Positions 18,721 to 28,090 of a stretch of 64,000 bases of DNA are shown in pieces; the stretch's first letter is position 1; each line of letters opens with the position of its first letter. The notes under the pieces are model-generated. The model searched no databases, was not told the DNA's origin, and saw nothing but the letters and a program-made list of their open reading frames with translations. Source of the DNA: Pyxidicoccus sp. MSG2 (GTDB taxonomy: Bacteria > Myxococcota > Myxococcia > Myxococcales > Myxococcaceae); NCBI RefSeq assembly GCF_026626705.1, contig NZ_JAPNKC010000001.1, positions 9,318,001-9,382,000 of the forward strand, given 5' to 3'. Made by a program: the position numbers and the translations under genes.

Positions 18721-19155
18721 ATGGCCGTCCACGAGCCGGAAGCGCGTCAGTCGTATCTCGTCTTTGCCTGCGGTAGCAGCTGGTACGCGGTCCCCGCGGA
18801 GACAGCGGCGGAGGTCGTCACCTTCCCCGAGCTCACGCGGGTGCCGGGCGCTCCAGCCCACCTGCTAGGCGTGTTCGCCCACCGGGGAGAGGTCATCCCG
18901 GTGGTGGACATGGGCCTGCTGGTGGGCGGCGCCAGTCAGTCGTCGCGCCGGGCGGTGCTGGTGCGCCTGCCCCGCGGCACCCTCGCCCTCACGGCCAGCA
19001 CGGTGGCTGGCGTCTCCCCGGTGACGGGCACGCTGGATCCGCTCGGCCCCACGGGCGTCCACGTCCACCTGCGCGGCCCCGCCAAGAGCGGACCCCGGGA
19101 CGTGGCCGTCATCGACCCCGAAGGCCTTTTCGACCACCTCAGCCAGGGCGCCTGA
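18721..19155 (+). CDS. cheW3: CheW3 coupling protein
   Basis: A 144-residue CheW-fold protein: YLVFACGSSWYAVPAETAAEV at the start, then VPGAPAHLLGVFAHRGEVIPVVDMGLLVG, the family signature (RG..IPV.D...LG). It should bridge the two receptors and CheA3 in the Che3 array. It sits 24 bp after crdB and 3 bp before the next small gene, so it is within one operon. Confidence 0.92.
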   Translation: MAVHEPEARQSYLVFACGSSWYAVPAETAAEVVTFPELTRVPGAPAHLLGVFAHRGEVIPVVDMGLLVGGASQSSRRAVLVRLPRGTLALTASTVAGVSPVTGTLDPLGPTGVHVHLRGPAKSGPRDVAVIDPEGLFDHLSQGA

Positions 19156-19158
19156 GTC

Positions 19159-19524
19159 ATGGGCCCCCCTGACGTGTGCGGCATGCTCCTGTGTCACGCG
19201 GGGCCGCACCGGCTCGCCTTCCACGCGCACGAGGTGGCCGCCATCGCCTCGCCGGAGGGCCGGGACGCGGCCTCCGCCCGCAGGGCCTTCCATGCCCCGG
19301 ACGGCGCCGCCCGCGTGCTGGTGACCGCGTCGGGTGGGGCGGTGGGGGTGGACACGCTGGAGATTGAAGCCGAGCCGCACCGGCTGCTGCCCGCGCCGCC
19401 GGTGGCGGTGGCCGCGTCGGGTGGGAGTCTGCGAGGCTTCGTCCTGGTGCAGGGCCGGTTGTGGCCGCTGGTGGGGCTGGTGGACTTCGAGCGCTTCCTG
19501 CGCGGACTCGTGGAGGGGGAATGA
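19159..19524 (+). CDS. truncated/divergent second CheW-like protein
   Basis: A 121-residue protein starting 3 bp after cheW3 and overlapping mcp3A by ATGA. It keeps a CheW-like outline: GPHRLAFHAHEVAAIA at the start, and SGGSLRGFVLVQGRLWPLVGLVDFERFL at the end, where RG...LWPLVGLVDF replaces the RG..IPVVDL strand. The middle is shortened. It could be a second, minimal coupling protein or a duplicated CheW that has drifted. Not a shadow: codon third positions are GC-rich in this frame and spacing is operonic. Confidence 0.6.
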   Translation: MGPPDVCGMLLCHAGPHRLAFHAHEVAAIASPEGRDAASARRAFHAPDGAARVLVTASGGAVGVDTLEIEAEPHRLLPAPPVAVAASGGSLRGFVLVQGRLWPLVGLVDFERFLRGLVEGE

Positions 19525-21311
19525 AGGCGCCGGAAGGCTTGAGGGGGCTGGCCCGGTGGACGGCGCGTCCGGCGCTGCTGGGCACCGCCGTGGGTGCGGG
19601 GCTGGGGCTGTTGCAGGCGTTCTCCACGGACGCGCTTCCGGAGGGTTCCTGGGGCCTGATGCTCGGGCAGTTGGGGCTGATGCTGGCGCTGTCGCTCTGG
19701 CTCATCGGCGTGCACAGCCGTCGCTCGCTGCGCGTGCTGTACGCCCTGGGCGAGGCGCGGCTGCCGCCGACGCCGGAGCATCTGCGCGACGCGCTGCTGG
19801 AGGCCCGCGTCTTCCCCGAGCGGTGCTTCGCCTTCGTCCTCCAGAACTGGGTGGTCGGCTCGCTGCTGCTGGCGGCGCTCTTCGTCCCCTGGTCGGGCGC
19901 GGAGTGGACGCTGGGGCTGCGCATCGTCCTGGGCGGCTTGTCCCTGGGGCCGCTGAGCGCGCTCTTCATCTACCTGCTGGTGGCGCGCCGCGGGCGCAAG
20001 GCCGTGGAGTGGGTCGCCGCGCAGGGGCTGTCGCCGCTGGAGGTGGTGGCCACGGTGCCGCCCCGGCGCATGCACATCCGCCGGCGCATGGTGCTCTTCA
20101 CCGCCATCGCCGTGCTCAGCCCGTCCCTCTTCATCCTCGACGCCTCCGTTTCCCGCACCCTTCGCGCGGTGGACCAGGTGGTGGCGACGGCCTCGCCCGA
20201 GGACAAGGTGGCCGCGAAGGAGGGGGTCCGCGACAGCACCGGGATGGCGGTGTCGGGACTCGTGGCCCTGCTGGTGATGCTCACCGCGTACCTGGGCGGC
20301 ACCGTCATCGCGGAGCCGCTGCGCTCCATCACCGAGGACGCCACGCGCATCGCCCAGGGAGACCTGCGTCCGCCGCGCGTCATCGCCGCGGAGGACGAGG
20401 TGTGGGCCACGTCAGCCGCCTTCGCCCAGATGCAGGCGCAACTGGGGCAGGCCCTCACCCAGTTGCGGCGCGCGGGCCTGCAGATTTCGACCACCACCGA
20501 GCAGCTGGTGGCCACCTCCGGAGAGCAGGAATCCGGCGCGGACGAGCAGGCCGGCTCGCTCAACGTGACGAGCGCCACCACGGAGGAGCTGGCGCGCTCG
20601 GCGACGCAGATAGCGGGCAACGCCGAGTCCGTGTCCACCATCGCCGAGACGACCTTCGCCGCCGCGCAGACGGGCCAGCGCGGCGCGGCCGCCTTCCTCG
20701 GCGCCATGCAGCGCATGAAGGAGGACAACCAGGCCATCGCCGACGCCGTGGTGCGCCTCAACAAGCGCGTGCAGCAGATTGGCAAGGTGGTGGAGTTCAT
20801 CAACGAGATTGCCGACAAGTCGGACCTGCTGGCGCTCAACGCGGAGCTGGAGGGCACCAAGGCGGGCGAGGTGGGCCGGGGCTTCTCGCTGGTGGCCGCG
20901 GAGATGCGCAGGCTCGCGGAGAACGTCATCCGCTCCACCAAGGCGATTGAGCAGCTCATCGAGGAGATTCGCGACGCGACGCACGCGGCGGTGATGGCCA
21001 CCGAGGCGGGGCTGAAGACGACGGACGCGGGCACGGTGCTGGCGGCCCAGGTGGACGAGAGCCTGAGCCTCATCCTCGAGCTGGCGCGGCAGACGTCGCA
21101 CGCGGTGCGCAGCATCCACCTGGCCACGCAGCAGCAGCAGACGGGCACGGACCAGCTCGCCGCGGCCATGGGCGACATCCTGCGCGTCACGGAGCAGAAC
21201 TCGGCGGCCACCAAGCAGATGGCGGCGGCCAACGCGGACCTGGCCTCGCTCTCCCGGGACTTGAAGCGGGTGGTGGAGCGCTTCCACGTGGGCGCCGGGG
21301 AGAGGGTGTGA
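19521..21311 (+). CDS. mcp3A: Mcp3A methyl-accepting chemotaxis protein
   Basis: A 596-residue receptor. ATG 19521 overlaps the preceding stop and has GGAGGGGG upstream. The N-terminal about 270 residues contain several hydrophobic segments (ALLGTAVGAGLGLLQ, LGLMLALSLWLIGV, VVGSLLLAALFVPW, VLFTAIAVLSPSLFIL) but no large periplasmic loop; a HAMP domain follows (EPLRSITEDATRIAQGDL), then a coiled-coil signalling domain. The kinase-contact tip reads ALNAELEGTKAGEVGRGF, clearly related to but different from the usual NAAIEAARAGE. Ligand sensing is probably within or at the membrane. Nucleotides of the signalling tip are nearly identical to mcp3B, indicating tandem duplication. Confidence 0.92.
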   Translation: MKAPEGLRGLARWTARPALLGTAVGAGLGLLQAFSTDALPEGSWGLMLGQLGLMLALSLWLIGVHSRRSLRVLYALGEARLPPTPEHLRDALLEARVFPERCFAFVLQNWVVGSLLLAALFVPWSGAEWTLGLRIVLGGLSLGPLSALFIYLLVARRGRKAVEWVAAQGLSPLEVVATVPPRRMHIRRRMVLFTAIAVLSPSLFILDASVSRTLRAVDQVVATASPEDKVAAKEGVRDSTGMAVSGLVALLVMLTAYLGGTVIAEPLRSITEDATRIAQGDLRPPRVIAAEDEVWATSAAFAQMQAQLGQALTQLRRAGLQISTTTEQLVATSGEQESGADEQAGSLNVTSATTEELARSATQIAGNAESVSTIAETTFAAAQTGQRGAAAFLGAMQRMKEDNQAIADAVVRLNKRVQQIGKVVEFINEIADKSDLLALNAELEGTKAGEVGRGFSLVAAEMRRLAENVIRSTKAIEQLIEEIRDATHAAVMATEAGLKTTDAGTVLAAQVDESLSLILELARQTSHAVRSIHLATQQQQTGTDQLAAAMGDILRVTEQNSAATKQMAAANADLASLSRDLKRVVERFHVGAGERV

Positions 21312-21318
21312 GGGGGCC

Positions 21319-23136
21319 ATGACGACGCGCACCGGCCCCCGGCGGGCCTCGTTCAGCCGGCACCTGATGATTCCCATCCCCCTGGCCAACCTGGTGGGGG
21401 CGGTGCTCAGCCTGCACTTCGCCTCCCTCACCCTGGCCGAGAAGCTGGCGCCGGTGATGGACCTCTTCGGGTGGATGGGGGCGGGGCTGACGGCCGTGAC
21501 GCTGCTGACGGGCGCGGCGATTTCCCTGGGCCGGCTGCGCACCCTGCGCGGGCTGGAGCGCGGGGACGAGCCCGCCACGCCGGAGAAGCTGGCGGCAGCG
21601 GTGGCCGAGGTGACGCGCGCCCCGGACGACGCCTTCCTCGGCTCGCTGGGGCTGTGGCTGCTCACCACCGTCTCCCTGGGCGGCGTCATGTGGGGCGTGG
21701 GCGAGGTTGAGCCCTGGGTGGCGGGGCGCATCGCGGGGCTGGGGCTGCTCTTCGGACCGCTCACCGCGCTGATGGTCCACTGCCTCGTCATCCTCCGCTC
21801 GCGCAAGGTGGTGCTGTGGCTGGCGGAGCTGGGGATGTCGCACTCGCAGCTCATCGCCGCCATGCCCCGCCGGGGTGAGATTCGCGCGCGACTGGTGGCC
21901 TTCACGTTCATCTGCGTGGTGACGCCCGCGGTGCTCTCCGCCCGGCTCGCCTCGGCGCTGGGGGATCGGCTCCTGAAGCAGTTGATGGCGGAGTCCAGCC
22001 CCGACGCGTCCCTCGCGCTGGCGGAGACGCTGCGCATGGAGGCGCTCACCTCGGGCGGCCTGCTGGTGACGCTCGTCTTCGGGCTGGCGCTGACCACCGC
22101 GTGGCTGGGCGGCACGCTGCTGGGCCGGCCCCTGCGCGAGCTGTCCGGCGAGGCGCGGCGCATCGCCGAGGGTGACCTGGCCAGCCCGCGCGTGGTGCCC
22201 GCCGAGGACGAGGTCTGGGACGTGTCCGCCGCCTTCACCACCATGCGCGCGCACCTGGCGGACGTCATGTCCCAGCTCCAGCGCGCCGGCGCGCAGATTT
22301 CCGCGACGACGGAGGAAATCCTCTCCACCTCCGGGCGCTACGAGGCGGGCGCGGCGGAGCAGGCCAGCTCTCTGGACGAGACGAGCGCCACCACGGAGGA
22401 ATTGGCGCGCTCGGCGCGGCAGATTGCCGAGAATGCGGGCTCGGTGGCGGAAATCGCCCACCGCACGCTGGGCGCGGCGGAGCAGGGGCAGGGCAGCGCG
22501 GAGGCCTTCCTCGGCTCCATGGCCCGCATGCGCCAGGACAACGGCGCGATTGCCTCCGCGGTGGTGCGACTCAACAAGCGCGTGCAGCAGATTGGCAAGA
22601 TTGTCGAGTTCATCAACGGCGTGGCCGACAAGTCGGACCTGCTGGCGCTCAACGCGGAGCTGGAGGGCACGAAGGCGGGCGAGGTGGGGCGGGGCTTCTC
22701 GCTGGTGGCCGCGGAGATGCGGCGCCTGGCGGAGAACGTGCTGGAGTCCACCAAGGAGATTGAAGGGCTCATCGAGGAGGTGCGCGAGGCGTCCGCCGCG
22801 GCCGTGTCCGCGACGGAGGGCGGCGTGCGCGCGGTGGAGACGGGCACCACGCTGGCGCAGCAGGTGTCCGAGTCGCTGCGGCAAATCGTGGACCTGGCCG
22901 GCCAGACGTCGGACGCGGTGCGCAGCATCTCCCTGGCCACGCAGCAGCAGCAGACGGGTACGGACCAGCTCGCGGACACGATGGCGGACATCCTCCGCAT
23001 CACCCAGCAGAGCCTCAACGCCACCAAGCAGGTGAGCACCGCCAACACGGACCTGCTGGTGCTGGCGAGGGATTTGCGCGGCGTGGTGGAGCGCTTCCAG
23101 ATTGGCAGGGACACGCTCCGGGAGGATGGCGGGTGA
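21319..23136 (+). CDS. mcp3B: Mcp3B methyl-accepting chemotaxis protein
   Basis: A 605-residue paralog of the preceding receptor with the same architecture: multiple hydrophobic segments over residues 15-270 (LMIPIPLANLVGAVLSL, LWLLTTVSLGGVMWG, FTFICVVTPAVLSA, GLLVTLVFGLALTTAWLGG), HAMP (RPLRELSGEARRIAEGDL) and a signalling domain with the tip ALNAELEGTKAGEVGRGF. Two related receptors in one array suggest mixed trimers of dimers. It ends overlapping cheA3 by GTGA at 23133-23136. Confidence 0.92.
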   Translation: MTTRTGPRRASFSRHLMIPIPLANLVGAVLSLHFASLTLAEKLAPVMDLFGWMGAGLTAVTLLTGAAISLGRLRTLRGLERGDEPATPEKLAAAVAEVTRAPDDAFLGSLGLWLLTTVSLGGVMWGVGEVEPWVAGRIAGLGLLFGPLTALMVHCLVILRSRKVVLWLAELGMSHSQLIAAMPRRGEIRARLVAFTFICVVTPAVLSARLASALGDRLLKQLMAESSPDASLALAETLRMEALTSGGLLVTLVFGLALTTAWLGGTLLGRPLRELSGEARRIAEGDLASPRVVPAEDEVWDVSAAFTTMRAHLADVMSQLQRAGAQISATTEEILSTSGRYEAGAAEQASSLDETSATTEELARSARQIAENAGSVAEIAHRTLGAAEQGQGSAEAFLGSMARMRQDNGAIASAVVRLNKRVQQIGKIVEFINGVADKSDLLALNAELEGTKAGEVGRGFSLVAAEMRRLAENVLESTKEIEGLIEEVREASAAAVSATEGGVRAVETGTTLAQQVSESLRQIVDLAGQTSDAVRSISLATQQQQTGTDQLADTMADILRITQQSLNATKQVSTANTDLLVLARDLRGVVERFQIGRDTLREDGG

Positions 23137-25535
23137 ACCCGAGCGACCGCCTGCTCAAGCAGTTCCGGGACCTGGTGACGGTGCGGCTGGAGCGCATCAA
23201 CCGGGCCCTGATGGAGCTGGAGGCCGGAGCGAATGCCGAGGCCGGGCGGGGTGTGCTGCGCGAGCTGCATGGGCTCAAGGGCGAGGCCCGGATGATGGGC
23301 TTCGACGACATCAACGCGCTCGTCCACGAGATGGAGGAACTGGTCCGCTGCACCGAGGCGCAGCGCTACAGCCTCGCGCCCCCGTCCGCCGACGCGCTGC
23401 TCCTGGCCGCCGACGCCGTACTCGTGCTGTCCGGCGCGCTGCCCTCCGCGGACCCGCCGCCGCGCGTGGACACGCTCGTCGCGTCGCTCCAGGCCTGCAT
23501 CCGCTCCGAGGCGGACCGCGTGGCCCTCCTCGTCGTCCCCACGCCGGAGTCCTCGTCCGCATCCGGGGCGGGCGCCGCGGAAGTCGTGCCCCAGGGGGGG
23601 CCCGAGGTCAGGGGCGCTGGGGCCGGGACTTCCTCGCGCACGGGAGCCACGCCGGGGGCAGCGCCTCCGCACAAGGGCGTGCCTGGCCCGCACCGGCATG
23701 TGGCGCTTCCGCGCGTCGCGGTGGTGTCGACCCCCGCCACCGCCGCGGCCATCGCCGCCTCGACGCTGTCCGGCCTGCCGGCACCCACTGTCGCGCCGAC
23801 GCGTGGGCCCGCCGGTGGCGCGACGGCGGCCCGCCAGCCCGAGGCGCGCTCGGACACGGCGGTGCGCATCGGCGTGGCGAGCCTGGACGTGCTCACCAGC
23901 GCCGTCACCAATCTCGCGCAGGTGGCGCGGCGGCGCGAGCTGGCCAACGCCCGACGCCTGGCCCTGGCGCGCGAGCTGAGCCAGTTGGCCCGCGAGGCGG
24001 AGGACCTGGGGCCCGTAGGCGCGGCGCTGGCCGCGCGGCTGGGGACGGCCAAGGAGCTGGCCGCCGCGCTCCACCGCGAGTCCAAGCTGCTGTCCAACGC
24101 GGAGCTGCGCGACCTGGGCATGGTGGTGGAGGAGGTGCAGACGCTGCGGATGCTCCCGCTGTCCGTCCTCTTCGAGCCCTATCCGCGCATGGTGAGAGAC
24201 CTCTCTCGCGCACTGGGCAAGGAGGTGGAGCTCGTCGTCGACGGCGAGGACACCCGCGCGGACCGGGCGGTGGTGGAGGCCCTGCGCGAGCCCCTCATGC
24301 ACCTGGTGCGCAACGCGCTGGACCACGGGCTGGAGACGCGGGTGGAGCGGGTGGCCTCGGACAAGAAGCCCCGGGGCTGTCTCACGCTGCGCGCCGCGCG
24401 GGAGGGCAGCCGCATCGTCCTGCGCGTGGAGGACGACGGCATGGGGGTGGACCCGGTCCAGCTCCGCCGGGTGGCCGTGCGCAAGGGCTTCCTGGACGAA
24501 AGCGCCGCCAACGCCCTGTCGGACGCCGCGGCCCGCGAGCTCATCTTCCTCCCCGGCTTCACGTCGCGCGAGGTGGTGACCGACCTGTCAGGTCGCGGAG
24601 TGGGGCTGGATGCCGTCCGCACCTCCATCCAGGGCCTGGGCGGCGACGTGGGCGTGGAGTCCGCGCCCGGCTGGGGCACCATCTTCGAGGTGCGGGTGCC
24701 CGTGTCCCTCACGGTGGCGCCGCTGCTCTTCATCCAGGTGGGGGAGGAGACGCTGGCCCTGAGCGCCACCCACGTCTCGCGCGCCCTCAAGGTGGAGTCG
24801 TCGAACCTGTGCGAGGTGGCCGCGCGTCCCTCCCTGCTGGTGGAGGGCCGGGTGCTGCCGCTCGCCCCGATGGCCTCGCTGCTGGGCCTGGCGCCCGAGC
24901 GCCCCGTCCGGGAAGGAGAGCTGGCGCTGGTGGTGCGCAGCCAGGGCGGGGCCGCCGCGCTGGTGGTGGACCGGGTGCTGGAGGAGCGCGTCCAGGCCAT
25001 CCTCCCCGTGCGGGGCGTGCTCGCCCGCTTCGCCCACCTCACCGGTGCCACGTCCCTGGCGGACGGGCGGCTGGCCATGGTGCTGTCGGCCGCCTACCTC
25101 ACCTCCAGCGCCCACGGCACGGCCCCCCTGCGGCTGCCCCGCTCGGCGCCTCCGGGCGTCCAGTCGCGCAAGCGGCGCATCCTGGTGGTGGACGACTCGC
25201 CCCTCACCCGGGAGCTCATCTCCAACCTCCTGGAGGCGGTGGGGTACGACACCGTCATGGCCGGCGACGGCGCCGAGGCCCTGGAGCAGGTGGAGGTCCA
25301 TGCCCTGGACCTGGTCGTCACGGACCTGGAGATGCCGGGCGTGGACGGCCTGGAGCTCACCCGGCTCCTCAAGGGACACCCCACCCACTCCCGCCTGCCC
25401 GTCGTCATCCTCACCACGCGTGGTGGAGAGGCGGACCGGCGGCGTGGGCTGGCGGCCGGGGCGGACGGCTACATCACCAAGGGCGACCTGGTGCGACAGG
25501 ACCTGGTGGATGTGGTGGGGCGCCTGTTGGGCTGA
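23133..25535 (+). CDS. cheA3: CheA3 hybrid chemosensory histidine kinase with receiver domain
   Basis: An 800-residue kinase starting at GTG 23133 (GGGAGGATGG upstream). Domains: P1/Hpt 1-105 with phospho-site His46 in LRELHGLKGEARM; a Pro/Ala-rich linker about 150-245 with no recognisable P2; P3 dimerisation about 245-335; P4 ATPase about 340-525 with N-box HLVRNALDHG, G1 VEDDGMGVD and G2-like SGRGVGLDAV; P5 CheW-like about 525-670; and a C-terminal receiver domain about 680-800 (VVDDSPLTREL, VVTDLEMPGVDG, ITKGD). In M. xanthus CheA3 acts on CrdA. The attached receiver may act as a phosphate sink or relay. Two-gene coupling with mcp3B and cheB3 supports a fixed stoichiometry. Confidence 0.93.
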   Translation: MNPSDRLLKQFRDLVTVRLERINRALMELEAGANAEAGRGVLRELHGLKGEARMMGFDDINALVHEMEELVRCTEAQRYSLAPPSADALLLAADAVLVLSGALPSADPPPRVDTLVASLQACIRSEADRVALLVVPTPESSSASGAGAAEVVPQGGPEVRGAGAGTSSRTGATPGAAPPHKGVPGPHRHVALPRVAVVSTPATAAAIAASTLSGLPAPTVAPTRGPAGGATAARQPEARSDTAVRIGVASLDVLTSAVTNLAQVARRRELANARRLALARELSQLAREAEDLGPVGAALAARLGTAKELAAALHRESKLLSNAELRDLGMVVEEVQTLRMLPLSVLFEPYPRMVRDLSRALGKEVELVVDGEDTRADRAVVEALREPLMHLVRNALDHGLETRVERVASDKKPRGCLTLRAAREGSRIVLRVEDDGMGVDPVQLRRVAVRKGFLDESAANALSDAAARELIFLPGFTSREVVTDLSGRGVGLDAVRTSIQGLGGDVGVESAPGWGTIFEVRVPVSLTVAPLLFIQVGEETLALSATHVSRALKVESSNLCEVAARPSLLVEGRVLPLAPMASLLGLAPERPVREGELALVVRSQGGAAALVVDRVLEERVQAILPVRGVLARFAHLTGATSLADGRLAMVLSAAYLTSSAHGTAPLRLPRSAPPGVQSRKRRILVVDDSPLTRELISNLLEAVGYDTVMAGDGAEALEQVEVHALDLVVTDLEMPGVDGLELTRLLKGHPTHSRLPVVILTTRGGEADRRRGLAAGADGYITKGDLVRQDLVDVVGRLLG

Positions 25536-25617
25536 CAGGCTCCACCCCTCAACGTCCTGAGGACAGTCCCGCGCATTGGCTATACTCCCCGCTTCGCGCA
25601 CGGGGTATGGACAGGGC

Positions 25618-26676
25618 ATGGGCAAGAAAGTGTCGGTGCTGGTGGTCGATGACTCACTCATCTGCCGACAGCTCATCTGCGACGCACTGACGAAGGACCC
25701 GGACATCGAAGTCGTCGGGTCCTGCGCGGACGGCAAGCAGGCCGTCGAGATGACGAAGGAGCTGCGTCCCCACGTCATCACCATGGACGTGGACATGCCC
25801 GTCATGGACGGGCTGACGGCCACCGAGCACATCATGGCCGAGTGCCCCACGCCCATCCTGGTGCTCACCGCGGACCCCCGCTCGCAGGCCCCGGAGCTGA
25901 CCTACCGCGCGCTGGAGCTGGGCGCGCTCGCCCTGCAAATCAAGCCCGCCATCGACGCGGGGCCGGACGCGTGGAACCTCGTCCGCGAAATCAAGCTGCT
26001 GTCCTCGGTGCGCGTCATCCGCCACCTGCGCCGGCCCCAGAAGGGCAACATCACCCCGCCCCGGGTGGCCACCTCGGTGCTGCCGGCGGTGTCCATGGGC
26101 GTGGTGGCGGTGGCCGCCAGCACGGGCGGGCCGCAGGTGCTCTTCCGGATGCTGTCGGAGCTGCCGGCGGACTTCCCGGCGCCCATCGTCATCGTCCAGC
26201 ACATCAACGCGGCCTTCGCCGAATCGCTGGCCGGGTGGCTGGGCAACACCAGCCGGCTGAAGGTGCGCCTCGCCCAGGACGGCGAGCCGCTGATGCCGGG
26301 GCACGTGCTCATCGCCCCGCCGGGGCAGCACCTCGTCATCCCCTTCCGGGGACGCGTGGGGCTCAAGCCGGGCGTGGAGCGCGACGGGCACATGCCGTCC
26401 GGCACGGTGCTGCTGGAGAGCGCGGCGCGCACGTACGGCCGGCGCGCGGTGGGACTGGTGCTGACGGGCATGGGCGCGGACGGCGCGGACGGGCTCCTGT
26501 CCATCAAGCAGGCCGGAGGGCTGACGCTGGCGCAGAACGAGGAGTCGTGCGTGGTGTTCGGCATGCCGGGCGCGGCGGTGGAGCGCAAGGCGGTGGACCA
26601 CCTCATCCACGGGGACGACGTCGCGAGCACGCTGGCGCGGCTGGCTCGGGGCGAGTCCCTCGCCGTGGGACGCTGA
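25618..26676 (+). CDS. cheB3: CheB3 receptor methylesterase
   Basis: A 352-residue two-domain protein. Receiver 1-125: VVDDSLICRQ and phospho-Asp57 in TMDVDMPVMDG; the usual DF..KP is AL.IKP. Linker 126-160. C-terminal methylesterase with catalytic Ser168 (AASTGGP), His195 (VQHI) and Asp288 (GMGADGADG), the CheB triad. It removes methyl groups from or deamidates Mcp3A/B. I chose ATG 25618 because 14 upstream codons lack similarity and the internal start gives MGKKVSVLVVDD. Confidence 0.94.
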   Translation: MGKKVSVLVVDDSLICRQLICDALTKDPDIEVVGSCADGKQAVEMTKELRPHVITMDVDMPVMDGLTATEHIMAECPTPILVLTADPRSQAPELTYRALELGALALQIKPAIDAGPDAWNLVREIKLLSSVRVIRHLRRPQKGNITPPRVATSVLPAVSMGVVAVAASTGGPQVLFRMLSELPADFPAPIVIVQHINAAFAESLAGWLGNTSRLKVRLAQDGEPLMPGHVLIAPPGQHLVIPFRGRVGLKPGVERDGHMPSGTVLLESAARTYGRRAVGLVLTGMGADGADGLLSIKQAGGLTLAQNEESCVVFGMPGAAVERKAVDHLIHGDDVASTLARLARGESLAVGR

Positions 26677-26683
26677 GCTGACG

Positions 26684-28006
26684 GTGGAGACCTCCGGGGC
26701 GCAATGGGCGGGCGTACGCGCCTTCCTCACGGCGCGCACCGGCATGTCGCTGAGCGGCCCGCAGGTCCGCCGGCTGGATGAGCGGCTGGGGGCGCGCAGC
26801 CGGGACCTCACCCCGCAGCAGTACCTCAACTTCCTCAAGTCCCCCTCCGGCGCCCTGGAGCTGGAGGAGCTCATCAACGCGGTGGTGGTCCACAAGACGG
26901 ACCTCTTCCGGGACGAGGTGCAGCTGGCGGCGTTCCGCTTCCAGGTGCTGACGCCACTGGTGGAGCGGGCGCGGCGGCCGCTGCGCGTCTGGAGCGCGGG
27001 CTGCGCCACGGGCGAGGAGGTGGCCACGCTGCTGGTGCTGCTGGCGGAGGCGGGCGCGGACCCGGGCAGCACGGTGCTGGGCACGGACATCTCCGCGCAC
27101 GCGCTGCGGCGGGCCCAGGGGCTGGGCTTCACCGACGAGCAGCTGCGCCGGGTGCCCCCCGGCTCGCGCGAGCGCTACTTCGTCCCGGCGGGGCCTCGCA
27201 TGGCGCTGGTGCCGGCCCTGCGCGAGCGCGCGAGCTTCCAGCTCCACAACCTGATGGACACGCCGTACCCGGCCCCGGCGGGAGGCGGCGGCTTCGACGT
27301 CATCTTCTGCCGCAACGTGCTCATCTACTTCACGGGGGAGGCCTTCCAGCGGACGGTGGAGGTGCTCGCCGGGAGCCTCCTGCCGGGCGGCACGCTGGTG
27401 CTGTCCTCCTCGGAGCCGCTGCTCCAGCTGCCCCCGTCGCTGCGGGTGCTGCGCGGCGAGCAGGCGTTCTTCTACGTGCGCGCGGAGGAGTCCTCCGGAG
27501 CCTCCGGAGGGGAGGGGCTCCCGGCCTTCCCGGTGCCGAAACGGCCGTCCGGAAGCGTCGCCGTGGTGGGGACTCCCGCCTCCCCTCCAGTCTCTGGAGA
27601 CGAGGCGCGAAGGCGGGCCGCGACGGCGGCGTCTGCCCTGGACGTCACGCCGCGAAAGGGCCCCGCCTCCAGCCCGACAGCAGCCGATGTCACCGAGGCG
27701 GACCGCCTCTTCGCGGGCGTCCTCGACGGCACCTCCTCGGGCGGCACGGAGGACGCGGCGGAGAAGGACCTGCGCCGCTGCCTCGCGCTGGACCCGGACC
27801 ACTCCGCCGCGCGCTACCTGCTGGCGCTGCTCCTGGAGCAGGGCAGTCGGCCCCTCGAGGCCGGCATCGAGTACCTCCGCGCGCTCCAGTCGCTGGAGGC
27901 CGGCCGCGCGCGCCCCGTGCCCTTCTTCCTCAACCCCGCGCGGCTCCAGGTGGCCTGCGCGCACGCCGTGGAGCGCCTGGAGGCGGCCACCCGCGGGGGG
28001 CGCTGA
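26684..28006 (+). CDS. cheR3: CheR3 receptor methyltransferase with TPR-like C-terminal extension
   Basis: A 440-residue protein from GTG 26684, seven bases after cheB3. CheR N-domain (FLTARTGMSLSGPQ) and SAM-dependent core: VWSAGCATGEE (SAM motif I), LGTDISAHALRRAQ, RYFVPAG and FDVIFCRNVLIYF. After the methyltransferase (to about 280) comes a Pro/Ser/Ala-rich linker and then a short helical repeat region (LRRCLALDPDHSAARYLLALLLEQG) that resembles TPRs, as in other myxobacterial CheR proteins. It methylates glutamates on the two receptors. It is the last gene of the Che3 operon. Confidence 0.92.
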   Translation: METSGAQWAGVRAFLTARTGMSLSGPQVRRLDERLGARSRDLTPQQYLNFLKSPSGALELEELINAVVVHKTDLFRDEVQLAAFRFQVLTPLVERARRPLRVWSAGCATGEEVATLLVLLAEAGADPGSTVLGTDISAHALRRAQGLGFTDEQLRRVPPGSRERYFVPAGPRMALVPALRERASFQLHNLMDTPYPAPAGGGGFDVIFCRNVLIYFTGEAFQRTVEVLAGSLLPGGTLVLSSSEPLLQLPPSLRVLRGEQAFFYVRAEESSGASGGEGLPAFPVPKRPSGSVAVVGTPASPPVSGDEARRRAATAASALDVTPRKGPASSPTAADVTEADRLFAGVLDGTSSGGTEDAAEKDLRRCLALDPDHSAARYLLALLLEQGSRPLEAGIEYLRALQSLEAGRARPVPFFLNPARLQVACAHAVERLEAATRGGR

Positions 28007-28090
28007 AGGAGCGGCCGGGCGGGCCTCACCGTCCCGGTGGGTGCGAGAAGTCCGGACGGGCGGGGGATTTGGCCGTAAGATGCCCGCCCC

